Shown: piece by piece, positions 1 to 6,350 of the stretch
Position numbering within the stretch: the first letter of the stretch is position 1
Layout of the letters: each line of letters begins with the position of its first letter
Source: Chlamydiota bacterium
Lineage (GTDB): Bacteria; Chlamydiota; Chlamydiia; Chlamydiales; Rhabdochlamydiaceae
Direction: 5' to 3'
NCBI GenBank assembly: GCA_011065225.1
Contig: JAAKFC010000029.1
Location: forward strand, 1 to 11,618
DNA length: 11,618 nucleotides
Position numbers and translations under genes: made by a program
The notes under the pieces: model-generated
Told to the model about the DNA's origin: nothing
Seen by the model: only the letters and a program-made list of their open reading frames with translations
Database searches by the model: none

Positions 1-3000
1 TGAGGAGGTTGGAATTGAGGTCGTAGGTATAGGTGTAATGGATGGTGTTGTCCGAGGAGTGGAGCTCGATGTGGTTGCCAAAGGTGTCGTATTGGTAGGT
101 TAGAAGGGTGCCGTCGGGTTTTTCGGTTTGCTTTAGTTTGCCGCTCGGGGTGTATGTGAAATAGGCGGTTTTTTCTTCGGGGGTATAGGCGCCTTCTTGG
201 ATGGAGGTGACTCGGTTCATCGAGTCGTACTCTTTGGAAATCACTAGTGTGCGAAAATAGTTGATGTCTTCATAGATGTGGCACCTCTGGGTCAGGCAGT
301 TGCCATTAGGATCAAGGTGGTATTCTTCTGAAGAGATGGTGTGCCCGTAGGGGTTGTGGATGGTTTTGTCCACAAGGCGCATGAGGATGTCATAGGTCTC
401 GATGGTGCGATAGTTCATGGGATCGGTTGTGACTTTGCGTAAAACGCGCTGGTTATCTTCGTTGATGTGGTTTTCATCATACGCAATGATGGTCCGATGT
501 CCTTCCCCATTCTCATGGTAGATGAGTCGATTGAAGTTGTCGTATGTGAAATGTTCTTCGGAATTGTCTTTGGTTGTGGTTGTCCGGTTCCCTTGTTTGT
601 CATAGGTGTGAGAAACTTGATAGAGGATGTGATCTTCGAGGTCTTGATGGATTTCCTGGGTGACTTGGTTGAGGAGGTCGTATTGGTAGGTCGTGATTAG
701 GGTGTTTTCTTCGTTGATTTGTTTTTCTTTATGTACTCGGCCAAGGACATCGTATTCGTATTCTATGCGTGCATTGGCTCGTTGGTTAGCGGTTTTTCTT
801 CCGGTTGCATCGTATTCATAGGTGGTCGGGATTCCCTCTTTGTCTATGGAGCGGTGGAGGTTGGATCCTTCGTATTCAAGGCTCTCTTCGGCAATTTGCG
901 TGCCGTTTGAATCGTAGTAGAAGAGGGCTGTTTCTCTTCCTAGTGCATCGTACTTGTGCTCGATTGTGAGGTTGTCTTGATTGGTGTGCGATTTGAGGTT
1001 GCCATCGGGATAGTATTCAAAGATCTCTTGGGAATGGTCTGGATGGATGATGAGAAGGGGTTTGCCAAGGGAGTTGTACGTTTTTTGTAGGGTGTTGCCT
1101 AAGGGGTCTGTGTGGGAGGTCATGTTCCCCAGAAGGTCATATGTGAAGGTCTCTTTAGATCCATCAGGATGGATGGTTTTGGTGATATGGGAGAAGGCAT
1201 CGTACTCATAAAGGGTTTTGTTGCCAAAGGGATCTATTGTCGCGGTCTTGTTGTTCTTATAGTCGTATTCATGTTGGGTAATGCGGGTTTCTTCTTCGGG
1301 TGTGGTTTCTCGCTCTTCTATGATGCGGTTCGCGGCGTCATAGTGAAGGTGGGTTTCTTTTTGAGTGGGGTCTTTTTGAAGCACGATGTTGTTGAGGTAG
1401 TCGTACTCGTATGAGGTGATTTGCTCAAGGGGCTTTTCTTCTTCTATGAGTTTCCCGCGATAGTCATATTTGTATTTCAAGCTGTGGTGTTTTTTGTTGT
1501 CACTGCCATAAATGTCTTTCTGTATGACTTTGGCTAGTTTGTTGTAGTGGAGATGGATTTTACTAATCAGGATTTCTTCGCCAGTTGAAAGGTCATGAGC
1601 CCATTCTTCAATGATTTCAGGAAGGTCTAGTGCAGGAGCTTCTTTTTTGGGATGGATTTTTTGGATTTTGCAATAGACTCTGTCATTGATTCTTTTTTCA
1701 ATGAGTATGTTGTTGCGATTGTATTTGTAGGATTCTTCGATGTGGATGTCTCTTCCATCTGTAATGGTTTTTTCTTCTATGAGAGGGGTTCTTTCTAGGT
1801 AGGAAATTTTTGTGACAAGGCCTGAGGGTTCTCTTTTCTCGATCAGGCGATTGTATTCATCAAAGTCTTGCTCAAATGCATAGGTGTCATGGGAAGAAAG
1901 CGCGGTGATGTTGCCTATAAGTTCTTCTGCAAGGAGATTGCCTCGTTTGTCGTAATTGTATTTTCTGATGAGATGTGGCGCTCCATCTGCATCTGCTATG
2001 ATTTTTTCAAGAAGCTGGCCATGTTCATCCCAAATGGATTGGATGCTGTGATGGAGCCGGTCTTGTTCGTAGTAAAGAACTTCTTGCGGCAAGAAACGAG
2101 AGGAATAGCAAACGGTGGTTTTATTCTGGTAGGCATCATAGACATCTGTGCTGCCAGGTTTGTTTCTTTCAAGGTGGTAGTCAAATCGGTGTGTGGCGAT
2201 GGGCTCATCTTTTTTGCCAACAGATTGATATAGGGTCTCTACACGGCCTTGGGAGTAATCAGCGCGAATATTTCTGCCTTGAGGCAAAACACGCGCATTG
2301 ACAAGATGGTCTATTCTTCCATGGAGTTTATCGTATGTTACGAATTCTTCGGGAAGCTCTGGGCTTTGGATGCTTCTTAGGAAATAGCGGGGTTTTTTGC
2401 TAGTTTTCCCTTTGCACATAAATACATATCCAAGTTTCCTTCCATCGCTTGTCTCAATTTTACAGTACTGGGCTTTGGTATCGGAATCGAATAAATCTTC
2501 GTATTCAAAGCGACACCACGCATAGATCTCAGAATTTTCCATATTGGTGTTTTTTATGTACTCAATACGATGGTGAGAATCATATTGATAGAAGGTCTTA
2601 TGCCCATTGGGATGGATTTCTTTTCGCAAAAGAAATACGGGCATTTTTTGTTCGGTATTATCTTTGTGAGAATAGGTATAAGTGCGCTGGGTTCCATCCG
2701 CACAACGAAGGAGAAGCTGATGATCTGTGACTTGAGAAAGGGTATAATTTTTTAGATTTGCTCGCCCCGAAATGGTCCCGCGTGATGTATTGGTGATGCC
2801 TTTGCCATTCTTTTCAAAATCAATGGTGAATTTGACCCATCCTTTATCAAAGGAGTGTTTCTCTTGTTTCTTGAAAACAAGATGTGTCCCATTCGGCTCT
2901 CTTACAATGGCTCTTTTGAACTTTTTGCTGGGCTTTTTTTTGTAACTTTTGGTTTTGATCTCTAAATGAGGAAAAAATTCCCAGCCGCCATATTTTCCTT

Positions 3001-3223
3001 TCCCATTGCCACTCGCATAATGGCGGTGAATGCGCAGGGGATGTACTCCATCAATGACAAGGTCTTCGGAAAAGACAACGAAATCACCGGTTAATATGCT
3101 AACAGAATTACAAAGTGTGCTGGAAGGATCTCCTTCTGTTGCAGCTTCCACCCCAGGATCCAATATTGTGGCTTGAAGGGATCCGATAAAAAGAAAAAAT
3201 GCTGCAAGCTGCACTTTAAACAT
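1..3223 (-). CDS. Secreted RHS/YD-repeat protein, partial (C-terminus off the left edge)
   Basis: Read on the minus strand from ATG at 3223, this frame stays open to the window edge, giving about 1074 residues with no stop. The N-terminus has a Sec signal peptide: MFK, a hydrophobic run to residue 15, then a plausible cleavage site SLQA|T near residue 18. A non-repeat head follows, with VSILTGDFVVFSEDLVI at about residues 40-56, typical of the leader domain of RHS proteins. From about residue 420, and densely from about 578, come some 20 YD-type repeats such as YDALGRE, YDATGRK, YDVLGRV and YDLLGNM. RHS/YD proteins form a large beta-cage around a variable C-terminal toxin or effector; that end is not visible here, so toxin or adhesin identity cannot be judged. 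The distal half uses mostly C-ending codons (ACC, GAC, AAC, CTC) and the proximal half more T-ending ones. No Shine-Dalgarno site precedes the start. Confidence 0.93.
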   Translation of the reverse strand, partial: MFKVQLAAFFLFIGSLQATILDPGVEAATEGDPSSTLCNSVSILTGDFVVFSEDLVIDGVHPLRIHRHYASGNGKGKYGGWEFFPHLEIKTKSYKKKPSKKFKRAIVREPNGTHLVFKKQEKHSFDKGWVKFTIDFEKNGKGITNTSRGTISGRANLKNYTLSQVTDHQLLLRCADGTQRTYTYSHKDNTEQKMPVFLLRKEIHPNGHKTFYQYDSHHRIEYIKNTNMENSEIYAWCRFEYEDLFDSDTKAQYCKIETSDGRKLGYVFMCKGKTSKKPRYFLRSIQSPELPEEFVTYDKLHGRIDHLVNARVLPQGRNIRADYSQGRVETLYQSVGKKDEPIATHRFDYHLERNKPGSTDVYDAYQNKTTVCYSSRFLPQEVLYYEQDRLHHSIQSIWDEHGQLLEKIIADADGAPHLIRKYNYDKRGNLLAEELIGNITALSSHDTYAFEQDFDEYNRLIEKREPSGLVTKISYLERTPLIEEKTITDGRDIHIEESYKYNRNNILIEKRINDRVYCKIQKIHPKKEAPALDLPEIIEEWAHDLSTGEEILISKIHLHYNKLAKVIQKDIYGSDNKKHHSLKYKYDYRGKLIEEEKPLEQITSYEYDYLNNIVLQKDPTQKETHLHYDAANRIIEERETTPEEETRITQHEYDYKNNKTATIDPFGNKTLYEYDAFSHITKTIHPDGSKETFTYDLLGNMTSHTDPLGNTLQKTYNSLGKPLLIIHPDHSQEIFEYYPDGNLKSHTNQDNLTIEHKYDALGRETALFYYDSNGTQIAEESLEYEGSNLHRSIDKEGIPTTYEYDATGRKTANQRANARIEYEYDVLGRVHKEKQINEENTLITTYQYDLLNQVTQEIHQDLEDHILYQVSHTYDKQGNRTTTTKDNSEEHFTYDNFNRLIYHENGEGHRTIIAYDENHINEDNQRVLRKVTTDPMNYRTIETYDILMRLVDKTIHNPYGHTISSEEYHLDPNGNCLTQRCHIYEDINYFRTLVISKEYDSMNRVTSIQEGAYTPEEKTAYFTYTPSGKLKQTEKPDGTLLTYQYDTFGNHIELHSSDNTIHYTYTYDLNSNLL

Positions 3224-3231
3224 GCAAGAAA

Positions 3232-3259
3232 ATTAAATTTTTTAGTGTGTAAATGTCAA
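3232..3259 (-). promoter_or_regulatory. Putative sigma70-type promoter of the RHS gene
   Basis: On the minus strand TTGACA (3254-3259, perfect -35) is followed by a 16-bp spacer and TTTAAT (3232-3237, 5/6 match to -10). The expected start of transcription is near 3225, only a few bases before the ATG at 3223, so the transcript would be leaderless or nearly so. The rest of the 98-bp gap (3224-3321) holds the tRNA-Leu promoter and no other gene. Confidence 0.5.
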
Positions 3260-3281
3260 TGAAAATTTTTGTGCAATTCTC

Positions 3282-3311
3282 TTGATTGGATTTGGAAAGG
3301 AAATGTATGAT
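3282..3311 (+). promoter_or_regulatory. Putative promoter of tRNA-Leu(GAG)
   Basis: TTGATT (3282-3287) and TATGAT (3306-3311, 5/6 match to -10) are separated by 18 bp and lie 10 bp upstream of the tRNA 5' end. This is the expected position for a stable-RNA promoter. Confidence 0.5.
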
Positions 3312-3321
3312 TGTTTGTTTT

Positions 3322-3405
3322 GCGAAAGTGGCGAAACTGGTAGACGCGCTACCTTGAGGGGGTAGTGAGGGAAACCTCTTAGGGGTTCGAGTCCCCTCTT
3401 TCGCA
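3322..3405 (+). tRNA. tRNA-Leu (anticodon GAG)
   Basis: An 84-nt class II tRNA folds fully. The acceptor pairs GCGAAAG (3322-3328) with CTTTCGC (3398-3404), discriminator A. The D-stem is GCG/CGC with a GGTAGA-type loop. The anticodon stem CTACC/GGTAG encloses TTGAGGG, giving anticodon GAG, which reads CUC and CUU leucine codons. The long variable arm has a GAGG/CCTC stem, and the T-arm is AGGGG-TTCGAGT-CCCCT. No CCA is encoded (TTC follows), so it needs CCA-adding enzyme. CUC is heavily used in the neighbouring minus-strand genes. Confidence 0.97.
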
Positions 3406-3419
3406 TTCTAGTCTTTAAA

Positions 3420-3447
3420 CCCGTAACGAAAGTTACGGGCTTATTTT
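3420..3447 (+). terminator. Intrinsic terminator of tRNA-Leu(GAG), overlapping the recO stop
   Basis: A perfect 8-bp stem, CCCGTAAC (3420-3427) with GTTACGGG (3432-3439), closes a GAAA tetraloop and is followed on the plus strand by CTTATTTTTT, a classic U-tract. The recO stop codon (TAA, complement of 3433-3435) lies in the right stem, and the U-tract is read in reverse as the last recO codons. On the minus strand the hairpin is followed only by TTTAAAG, so termination of recO by it would be weaker. Confidence 0.88.
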
Positions 3448-4038
3448 TTGGTGGAATAGGGTCTCGATTTGTTGGTGAAGATTGGGATGTGTAGTGTGCT
3501 TTTGGAGCGAGGAAATGGTGCGGGCGCTTAGGAGGGGAAGGAGCTCTTCCCACTCTGAGGAAGTGAAGGGGGGCTCTCTGTGCGTGGCGCTGAGGTGGCC
3601 GTCGTGCTTGAGGAGTTTGAGGAGGAAGGAGGCGGTGAGTGATGTGGGATCAGCGAAGGTGGGCAGGTGTTTCAGGTAAGTGAGGGTGAGGTTGTAGAGC
3701 TTGGGCGCAGGCTTGCCGGGTAGTTGAGAGGTGAGTAGGGCTTTGATGAGTGTGGTCGCAGACTGGAGATGGCGTAGGTTTTGGCGCAGGTTGTGGTGGG
3801 TCTTTAAGGGGGTGCCGTCGCGGAAGGTGTAAAGCTCAGAACGGCGTATGCTAAAGTGGTACTCGGCCTTAGTAAAGGGTGAGGTCAGGGTGAGGAGATG
3901 GCTTTTCTTGCGGGTGATGCCTTTGACGATGAGGCTGATGAGTCCGCGCGTTGGGGTGAAGAGGGTAATGATCTTCTGTCTGTCTTTGTAATCAATGCTT
4001 CGCAGTACGAGGCCTTCGTGCTTTTCTTCCAATGGCAT
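3433..4038 (-). CDS. recO: DNA repair protein RecO
   Basis: This 201-residue protein has the RecO N-terminal signature: EGLVLRSIDYKDRQKIITLF at residues 8-27, then a GLISLIVKGITRKK strand, as in the RecO OB-fold that binds single-stranded DNA. Residues ~85-195 fit the helical C-terminal domain. RecO works with RecR and RecF in the RecFOR pathway, loading RecA on SSB-coated gaps. It is shorter than the ~240 residues of E. coli RecO and has no CxxC zinc motif, which many RecO proteins also lack. Composition is odd: 24 Thr and 14 His, from many ACC, CAC and CTC codons, matching the strong C-rich bias of this strand. The start at 4038 has AAGGA about 9 bases upstream. The gene converges on tRNA-Leu(GAG) and ends inside its terminator stem. 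Confidence 0.88.
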   Translation of the reverse strand: MPLEEKHEGLVLRSIDYKDRQKIITLFTPTRGLISLIVKGITRKKSHLLTLTSPFTKAEYHFSIRRSELYTFRDGTPLKTHHNLRQNLRHLQSATTLIKALLTSQLPGKPAPKLYNLTLTYLKHLPTFADPTSLTASFLLKLLKHDGHLSATHREPPFTSSEWEELLPLLSARTISSLQKHTTHPNLHQQIETLFHQKISP

Positions 4039-4062
4039 TAAATGGATTCCTTATGCTATTTT

Positions 4063-4225
4063 TATACACATTCCAATTCAAGAATTGGTTTTTGGCGGCG
4101 TCGGCGATTCCTCAAATTTTTCTTTTGCTTCTCGCTCCGTGTCTATGAACACTGAAGCTCGTCGCAGAAGGAAAATTTGAGGGCCTCCTGGCCAAAATTC
4201 CAATTCTTGAACTGGAATGTGTATA
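4063..4225. repeat. 163-bp imperfect palindrome between recO and tRNA-Arg
   Basis: The outer arms, 4063-4088 and 4200-4225, form a 26-bp inverted repeat with one mismatch, beginning TATACACATTCCA and ending TGGAATGTGTATA. Pairing continues imperfectly inward (for example CTCAAATTTT near 4111 with AAAATTTGAG near 4173) to an apex near 4144. The left outer arm also carries its own small palindrome, CCAATTCAAGAATTGG (4073-4088). The element ends 24 bp before the recO start and 5 bp before tRNA-Arg, so both transcripts may begin in or cross it. Short open frames on both strands here encode related peptides only because the DNA is palindromic. No transposase is present. It looks like a non-autonomous palindromic repeat or a structured RNA; function is unknown. 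Confidence 0.8.
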
Positions 4226-4230
4226 GGTCT

Positions 4231-4304
4231 GCACCGATAGCTCAATTGGATAGAGTACCCGGCTTCGAACCGGGTGGTTACAGGTTCGAGTCCTGTTCGG
4301 TGCA
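4231..4304 (+). tRNA. tRNA-Arg (anticodon UCG)
   Basis: A 74-nt class I tRNA folds completely. The acceptor pairs GCACCGA (4231-4237) with TCGGTGC (4297-4303), discriminator A. The D-arm is GCTC/GAGT, and the anticodon stem CCCGG/CCGGG encloses CTTCGAA, giving anticodon TCG, which reads CGN arginine codons, CGA in particular. The T-arm is ACAGG-TTCGAGT-CCTGT. CCA is not encoded; the gene is followed by TTTTTC. A good -35/-10 pair is not visible upstream because that space is occupied by the 163-bp palindrome. Confidence 0.97.
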
Positions 4305-4324
4305 TTTTTCAGAACCCAGAAATC

Positions 4325-4372
4325 AACCTAGAAATTTTTAGCTTCTAGGTATTTCTAGGTTGTTTTCTAGGT
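4325..4372. repeat. CTAGGT repeat cluster downstream of tRNA-Arg
   Basis: A perfect 11-bp inverted repeat, AACCTAGAAAT (4325-4335) and ATTTCTAGGTT (4351-4361), is combined with three direct copies of TTCTAGGT at 4343-4350, 4353-4360 and 4365-4372. The spacing of about 10 and 12 bp is close to one helical turn. This resembles a multi-copy protein-binding site or remains of an integrase arm-site array beside a tRNA gene, but no integrase is present. The rest of the gap to 4475 holds no gene. A weak promoter-like pair (TTAACA 4373-4378, TATATG 4394-4399, 15-bp spacer) could serve rlmN. Confidence 0.6.
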
Positions 4373-4475
4373 TTAACATACCTAATGTTCGGCTATATGC
4401 ATAACTCTTCCTTAAAAATATCAATGGTATCGCTAGAAAATTTATGCCAATCGAGGTCCCGGGAAAGTTTTTAAT

Positions 4476-5573
4476 ATGTCCAGTGATTTGCGAATGTCTT
4501 CTATCTTTTACCACACTCAAAGTAGTTTTGCCGAGCGAATTTTTTCTTTATTGGGGAAAGGACGTCGCCATGCGGCTTTGTTGTATGCGCATTTTATGCG
4601 AAAGGGATCACTAGAAGGATTTGTAGTAGAGCCGCATGCAAGGGCCCTTGTAGAAGAGATGATCAAGGCGGTTGACTTTGGGCTGCCTGAGATGGTGCTG
4701 GGAAAGGAAGAGGGGGGCACGGTTAAGTTTTTGATGAAGGTGGCAGGTGGTTTGGAGGTGGAGTCGGTCTTTATTCCTATGCACTCGAAGGGGACTTTGT
4801 GTATTTCTTCCCAGGTGGGCTGTAAGATGGGTTGCACTTTTTGCGAGACGGGACGGATGGGGCTTCTCAAGAATTTGTCGGTGGTGGAGATTGTAGCACA
4901 AGTGTTCGTGGCGGTGCACCGGTTGGAGCTAACGGTCGACAATATTGTCTTCATGGGTATGGGTGAACCACTTGACAATTTTGAGGCGGTGATGCAGGCG
5001 ATCGATGTGCTTACGGATGATGCGGGGCTTCGATTTGGCCCGTCACGCATTTCGGTGTCAACAAGTGGGCTGGTGGATCAAATTGATGCAATGGCAGAAC
5101 GGGCGAATCCGGCGGTGAATTTGGCTGTGTCGGTCAATGCGCCAACGGATGAGATTCGGCGAAGGATTATGCCGGTTAATCACAAGTGGAATATGGTGGA
5201 ACTAAAAGGTGCGATGATCCGGTTTTGCGCGCATCCAAGGCGGCAGATTTTTGTGGAATATGTTTTACTAGAAGGGGTAAATGATTCGTTGGAGTGTGCC
5301 GATTTATTAGCAGAGTATCTGCGGGATTTGAAGGTAAAGGTGAATCTCATTCCCTATAATCCGCAAAGTCGAGATCGGTTTGCTCCGCCAAAGGCGGAGG
5401 TTTTGGAGGCGTTTTTGATGAGAATGAAGGCGCATGGCTACTTGACTTTTTTACGAAAGACGAAGGGGCGGAAGATTATGGCGGCTTGCGGTCAGCTGGG
5501 GAACTTGCAATTGCGAAGAAAAAAGGGTAAAATGCTTCTAAGTGAGAAAATAACCCAATTTGCCCCCTATTGA
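4476..5573 (+). CDS. rlmN: RlmN-family radical SAM rRNA adenine C2-methyltransferase
   Basis: This 365-residue protein has every key RlmN/Cfr feature. The radical-SAM cluster motif CKMGCTFC sits at residues 116-123 (C116, C120, C123), preceded by TLCISSQVG, a conserved family segment. The SAM-binding GMGEP is at 161-165, and the C-terminal AACGQL contains C338, which matches the mechanistic cysteine that carries the methylene intermediate. Residues ~15-65 match the N-terminal accessory domain. RlmN methylates C2 of A2503 in 23S rRNA, and in some bacteria A37 of certain tRNAs. The sequence is rather divergent, so a second paralogue with the main housekeeping role could exist elsewhere. GGGAAAG at 4461-4467 is a poor ribosome site 8 bp before the ATG; M7 (4494) is an alternative. 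The last seven codons and the stop lie inside the 160-bp palindrome that follows. Confidence 0.92.
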   Translation: MSSDLRMSSIFYHTQSSFAERIFSLLGKGRRHAALLYAHFMRKGSLEGFVVEPHARALVEEMIKAVDFGLPEMVLGKEEGGTVKFLMKVAGGLEVESVFIPMHSKGTLCISSQVGCKMGCTFCETGRMGLLKNLSVVEIVAQVFVAVHRLELTVDNIVFMGMGEPLDNFEAVMQAIDVLTDDAGLRFGPSRISVSTSGLVDQIDAMAERANPAVNLAVSVNAPTDEIRRRIMPVNHKWNMVELKGAMIRFCAHPRRQIFVEYVLLEGVNDSLECADLLAEYLRDLKVKVNLIPYNPQSRDRFAPPKAEVLEAFLMRMKAHGYLTFLRKTKGRKIMAACGQLGNLQLRRKKGKMLLSEKITQFAPY

Positions 5574-5710
5574 TTTTGTGAGCGTTAGCGAACGGGTAAA
5601 ATACAACATTTTCGACGAAGGCAAGGTGGAATACACTTTGCTGAGGAGAAAAGGGCAGTAGTTTGCCCGTGCAGATAGCTCAAGAAAGCAATAGGGGACA
5701 AGTTGGGTTA
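5551..5710. repeat. 160-bp imperfect palindrome spanning the rlmN 3' end and the hpf leader
   Basis: The outer 22 bp at 5551-5572 match the reverse complement of 5689-5710 at 20 of 22 positions (TAACCCAA at both ends; both differences are C/T). Similarity between the arms continues inward to the centre near 5630, for example CGGGTAAA at 5593-5600 against CGGGCAAA on the other strand at 5662-5669. Smaller hairpins occur inside it (GGGCA 5653-5657 with TGCCC 5664-5668). There is no U-tract, so it is not a normal terminator. The left arm encodes the final ITQFAPY of RlmN and its TGA. The right arm stops about 3 bp before the hpf ribosome binding site. Its size and two-armed design match the element at 4063-4225. 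Function is unknown. Confidence 0.78.
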
Positions 5711-5723
5711 ATATGAGGAATAA

Positions 5724-6350
5724 ATGGTAGACAAAGAAAAATTTGCAGAAGAGGAAGCCCTTGGTTACAACATCTATATCATTGGGAAAAATTTTCAGTT
5801 AACAGACACTATGCGTGCGCATGTGTGGGATAAGCTGATAAAAATCGAGCGGTTTCACAATCATATCATGGATGTGCATGTCACTATGGAAATCCAAAAG
5901 GTGGAGCATGTCTGTGTCATTACTTGTCATTTTAACCATTTTAAGGTGAAGGTAGAAGCCCGCAGCACGGATATGTATGCATCAATCGATCGGGCGGTGC
6001 AAAAACTGCAGCGGCTCTTCCGCAAATGGAAGGGAAAAATCCAAGACTATCATAAACGGCCTGTCAGCATGGTCGATATAACGGTCAATGTCCACCACCG
6101 TCCTCCTATGGATCCTACTGAAGAGGCCAATGAAGATATTGAGATGGAAAATCTAAAAAATTGGATGCCGCATAAGGTAATTGCTACGGAGTCGCAGGTC
6201 CTAAAATCTCTATCAACGGATGAGGCGATTATGAAGATGGAACTTTCTGGTGATCCTTTTATGCTGTTCCGCGATGAAATCGATAAGAAGCTGAAGCTGA
6301 TTTATCGACATGAAGATGGGCACTATGGTATTATCCAAGCAGAAGGATAG
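5724..6350 (+). CDS. hpf: Ribosome hibernation promoting factor, long form (HPF/YfiA family)
   Basis: This 208-residue protein has the two domains of long HPF. Residues ~15-110 form the RaiA/S30AE domain (YNIYIIGKNFQLTDTMRAHV, then conserved AVQKLQRLFRKWKGKIQDYH at 91-110), which sits in the mRNA/tRNA channel of the 30S subunit. After a linker of about 40 residues, residues ~149-205 form the dimerisation domain (DEAIMKMELSGDPFMLFRDE, HEDGHYGIIQ), which joins two ribosomes into 100S dimers in the long-HPF class. Length is typical of the family. The start is supported by TGAGGAA about 5 bp upstream, immediately after the large palindrome. It is the first gene of a six-gene overlapping block. 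No clear promoter is visible in the preceding 150 bp. Family assignment is secure; timing of expression is not readable here. Confidence 0.94.
   Translation: MVDKEKFAEEEALGYNIYIIGKNFQLTDTMRAHVWDKLIKIERFHNHIMDVHVTMEIQKVEHVCVITCHFNHFKVKVEARSTDMYASIDRAVQKLQRLFRKWKGKIQDYHKRPVSMVDITVNVHHRPPMDPTEEANEDIEMENLKNWMPHKVIATESQVLKSLSTDEAIMKMELSGDPFMLFRDEIDKKLKLIYRHEDGHYGIIQAEG

Noticed and set aside
467..2755. Several plus-strand frames of 61-121 codons within the first 2.8 kb
   Set aside because: All are antisense to the continuous RHS frame, which has recognisable YD repeats throughout.
3995..4180. A plus-strand 61-codon frame across the recO start and the palindrome
   Set aside because: It overlaps recO in antisense, and its resemblance to the opposite-strand peptide is explained by the palindromic DNA.
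4078..4305. A minus-strand 75-codon frame beginning MHRTGLEPVTTRFEAG
   Set aside because: It is the antisense of tRNA-Arg continued into the palindrome, a well-known type of false gene call, with no ribosome site.
4517..5050. A 177-codon minus-strand frame opposite rlmN
   Set aside because: Rich in Ser, Thr and Pro as expected for an antisense shadow; the plus-strand RlmN motifs are decisive.
5578..5661. A 27-residue GTG-started frame inside the 160-bp palindrome
   Set aside because: No ribosome site, and it lies wholly within the inverted-repeat structure; it could be a relic, but nothing supports translation.
5674..5683. GATAGCTCAA, identical to ten bases of the tRNA-Arg D-arm at 4236-4245
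   Set aside because: Too short to indicate a tRNA fragment or attachment site, and no acceptor or T-arm match accompanies it.
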